From: Cardiocondyla obscurior
Lineage: Eukaryota > Arthropoda > Insecta > Hymenoptera > Formicidae
Reading direction: 5' to 3'
DNA: 64,000 nucleotides
Assembly (NCBI RefSeq): GCF_019399895.1
Contig: NC_091877.1
Location: forward strand, 5,662,419-5,726,418
Shown: one piece after another, positions 60,880 to 64,000 of the stretch
Layout of the letters: each line of letters opens with the position of its first letter
Position numbering within the stretch: the first letter of the stretch is position 1
Program-made: the position numbers and the translations under genes
Notes under the pieces: generated by a model
Seen by the model: only the letters and a program-made list of their open reading frames with translations
Database searches by the model: none
Told to the model about the DNA's origin: nothing

Positions 60880-63800
60880 GTCTTCGCTGCTTTTTCTTCC
60901 AAGCTTTTTTCCTTTCCTTCTGCCCGTGCAGCGGCTCGTATCAGAAGATGCAGAGTAATTTGGTTAGCTTGAGAGCCGAGTTGGCCACGTGCACAATGGT
61001 CGATTAAACTGCAATTTAATTTCTCTCCAATTTCTTCTCTGGGAATTTATCGATTCGCCAAGCCGGTCGTCCGATAACATTCGATACAGTCACCTGTTGA
61101 CAGTCATTCGAATGTTACATTTAAATTGCAATTAAAACTAGAATTAATACAGCTAATTGTTAATGCTCGTATCTAATGTGTCAATAACATTGATTTTTAC
61201 TAGAAATTAGTGTCAAGCTAATTGATCGCTGAAGCATTATAAGTATGCGATATATTGCAATCGGTACTTATTCTCGCTCTAAAAATTATTTTTCTTTTTT
61301 ATAAGATTAATTTTTTTTTGTAAGAAAAATATTTCCTGAGAAATCTATGGCAATAGAGCATCCTTCAAGGGTTCAAGGTGAGCAGATCAAAGTGAAGACC
61401 TTTTTGTTGGCCTTATCCACCTCGCGGTAATTAAACAGAGAGCACGTAGCTGTACCAATTACGAAATTATCCCCTGCCACGTAGCGTTGTTAATACGTGA
61501 TTATCTCTGGTCCCCGGTGGGTTTAATACAAGAGTCCGTTTAATTACCAAACAAACAGGCCGCACTCGAACGCACGCGGTCGTTTTCCGTGTCCGCGACA
61601 CGTCGTTTCGTTCCCACGCGGATGCACGTGTGACAGCGCTTTCCGGTCAGAGCTCGTATTGAATCATTATCACTGCGACGATTACAAAGCTGGTACCGTC
61701 GTCCTTAATCGCGATACAAGAATCTATGCCGTATACCCTCGATGCACAAATACCGCCCATCCGTCTATCTGTATTCCCGAACGAAGATGCAAATTATTTC
61801 CAACAAACATTATTTCTGATAAATTCGGAAGCTCTATGGTTTAGATATCAATAGAATTAATATTATCTTTCAAATTAAAATTATCGTCATGTCTACTATA
61901 TACTGAAAACTTTTTTTTTTTGTATTCATCTGACGATATGTATTACTTACATTATTTCCTACCAATTACATTGTCGCGAGGCACGAGGTCAACTGAACCC
62001 GATAACATGCCGCCGATATTCCACGTGTCGATCGAGGACTATGCACGAACGTAGCTAATTAATTCGACAGGCCAGCCATCTCAATTTAATCTGCGAGAAG
62101 TCGCGGAGTTGACACGAATGTCAACATAATCTCCCTACATTGTCTTTCGATCGTACTGATTATTTGCACCAATGGCACCGAATTGGCCCACATTAATCGG
62201 CTGCAGCCGTCTTAATTATTAACAGCTAAACAAACAGTTCTTGAATCGGAATCGAACTGTTTGCCTTCTCATCTTTATTAACGCTGGCGATAGTCACAAT
62301 TTTAAGATCGTCGTGGCGCCCGCGAGACGCGAATCGACTTAAAATAACTCGGCGGTTTGCATTAAAAAAAAATCAAGTTTAATGAAAAAAAAAAAAAAAT
62401 AAAATTTGACTATTAATTTTCACTATACTTACAGCCCAAATCTACCAAGAAATTTCTCGCAGATTGAAATTTTTTAGATAATTTTCTTTAACTTTTCTTC
62501 AGAATCTGTTGAGACTCGTTTAATGAAAGAATTCGCTTCCTAGGTTTCTCAGAAAATAAGTTTCCTCGTTGAACACAAGCTTGATGAATTGCCGATAAAA
62601 GTATCTTGACGTTTGACTGTTCTTTTTTTTAAACGTTACTCAGTTCCTTTCATTTCCTACGACAGAATCGAGAAAATAAAAGATAGATTGGTATCATTAA
62701 CATAAAAAATTGAAAAATTGCCAATCAAGTCATTGGCAAAATGATATTCTTACGATTGCAAATTATGGTGACAAAGTATGCTAATCATTGAATATATTAT
62801 GAACAGCAATCACAGCTTTTCAAACAACCACAATTTTCGAATCGTGCGACAATGCGCGAAGAATGTTTAATGTTCTTTCATATTTCTTAGATTTGCACAT
62901 ATTAATCTTACTCGATTTCAAAGAAACGTTTGGCACAATTTTATTTTTAATTATAATGCTTAGATTTAAATCCCAGAAGTTCTAAAAGCAAAACAACAGG
63001 ACGCGCTGTTATTTCTAAATACCATCAATTAATCGTCAACGATTATTTTCCGCATCGCTCCATTAATTTCAATTTCACCGCATATCAAACATATATCGTT
63101 TAACAATGTTACGCTAATGATCTATTTTATATAGTGTAAAAGATTTTAATGTGACATAAACCGAATATCAGCTCCGCCGAGGAGTGGTTTATACCGGTTT
63201 ATACTCGGATTCAAATCCATATTTAATTGACGGGAATCTTTATTAAACTGTCTCCGGATCTTATTCTGGATCGGCCATCAACCGGACGCGGTTCAAATTT
63301 GAACAAACCAGTTTGCCGTGAGCTCGAACTGGATGCGTTATTATTCAACCGTTAACCGTTAACCGGTATTTTAATCAACTGCTTCGGCATAAAAAACGTG
63401 GGCCTGAGATCACAAAAAAAAAGAGCACCTATAATAACGCTGCGTAAAAAGCAACGCATCAATCTGCAACCAGCGAGTCATTTGATATACGTATCTCGAT
63501 GACAACGATAGCGCTATTTATGTATAAACAATTGTAAAATACTCTCTAGACAATAAACATTCTTCGCATATTCTAATCAAGATTGCCTCCTATTTAAAAG
63601 TAAAACAAATTATTCGCCGATACAATTGAAGTTATAAACTTTTGCGTGAATACGACTTCGTGCCATGGACCTCGTAAGCCCTGCCAGTTCCTGTTTTTTC
63701 TTCTCTTTCTTTCTTTTTTTTTTTTATGGAAGCACTTATTGCGTGCAGCGAAGCGTTACGAGCATCAGCTGGCATCAACGTCACCGAAGTTTACGGGGAA

Positions 63801-64000
63801 ATATTTTCATTGACGAGCCTCCTCGTGACTATTAACTACGTTTCGATGTGACAAGATAAATTATTATTTGTCGGAACAAACAGATAACTTCAATCATTCG
63901 CATATGAATCACTGCTGTCACATTTTATACTGTGGAAAAATAAAATGTTTCGAGATCTTTTAAACCACACTTATCAAACAACACCGTTACATATATATTA
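60880..64000. other. Upstream region of the cotransporter
   Basis: No coding frame is recognisable. The first few hundred bases should contain the 5' UTR and promoter; a CpG-richer patch lies at about 61550-61640. Several AACCGGTT-like motifs cluster at about 63150-63370. The rest is AT-rich with short A- and T-runs. Confidence 0.5.
63150..63370. promoter_or_regulatory. Cluster of Grainyhead/CP2-like motifs
   Basis: Within about 220 bp are ATACCGGTTT (63191-63200), AAACCAGTTT (63305-63314) and CAACCGTTAACCGTTAACCGG (from 63347), plus weaker cores AAACCGAA (about 63158) and CAACCGGA (about 63279). The Grainyhead consensus is AACCGGTT with variants. Assignment is by consensus only. Confidence 0.3.

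Overview
The window is nuclear DNA from an animal, most likely a holometabolous insect, with Hymenoptera (ant or bee type) my best guess. The evidence is AT-rich sequence with CpG-rich islands only at promoters, short GT-AG introns of about 70-200 bp alongside a few of several kb, poly-T and TA microsatellites, and intron-containing genes that match conserved animal families but are clearly diverged from vertebrates. The clade call is inference from gene content and style, not from a search. I see no bacterial operons, CRISPR arrays, prophages or intact transposons.

Layout from left to right. 1-2848 has no recognisable gene. A tRNA-Leu(CAG) lies at 2849-2932. ANAPC13 (3673-3909, +) is followed after only 83 bp by ZFAND1 (3993-4884, +). 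A TspanC8 tetraspanin of the TSPAN33 type (7937-6603, -) and BRD8 (8335-11972, +) form a head-to-head pair. Next come a three-exon orphan gene (12452-13305, +) and a six-exon heparanase (14215-16382, +). ATP6AP1/Ac45 (18594-17127, -) and a mitochondrial-type glycerol-3-phosphate acyltransferase (25242-19456, -, 13 exons) follow. About 7 kb without a convincing CDS (25243-32307) then precedes BOD1L1 (32308-36773, +). A second gap leads to mitoferrin (40977-43907, +, 5 exons), DDAH (47113-49619, +, 5 exons) and a Na-K-Cl cotransporter of the SLC12/NKCC family (60879-51626, -, 17 exons). The last 3 kb is upstream, regulatory-looking sequence.

Each multi-exon model was assembled by hand, requiring the reading phase to be preserved across every junction and GT/AG at every intron. 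All models close exactly from ATG to stop. The functions are housekeeping: cell-cycle ubiquitin ligase, stress zinc finger, TIP60 chromatin complex, V-ATPase accessory subunit, glycerolipid synthesis, mitochondrial iron import, methylarginine hydrolysis, chromosome/replication-fork protection and ion transport. No pathway links the neighbours, so this is an ordinary gene neighbourhood rather than a dedicated system.

The points most worth a second look are these. (1) The 83-nt ANAPC13-ZFAND1 gap suggests a dicistronic message. (2) The DDAH catalytic histidine position reads Arg. (3) There are phase-neutral candidate cassette exons in the NKCC, DDAH and ATP6AP1 genes. (4) A near-perfect 26-bp-stem hairpin lies at 30181-30236. 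(5) The heparanase lacks much of the activation linker and carries a type II membrane anchor. (6) An orphan gene lies next to BRD8.
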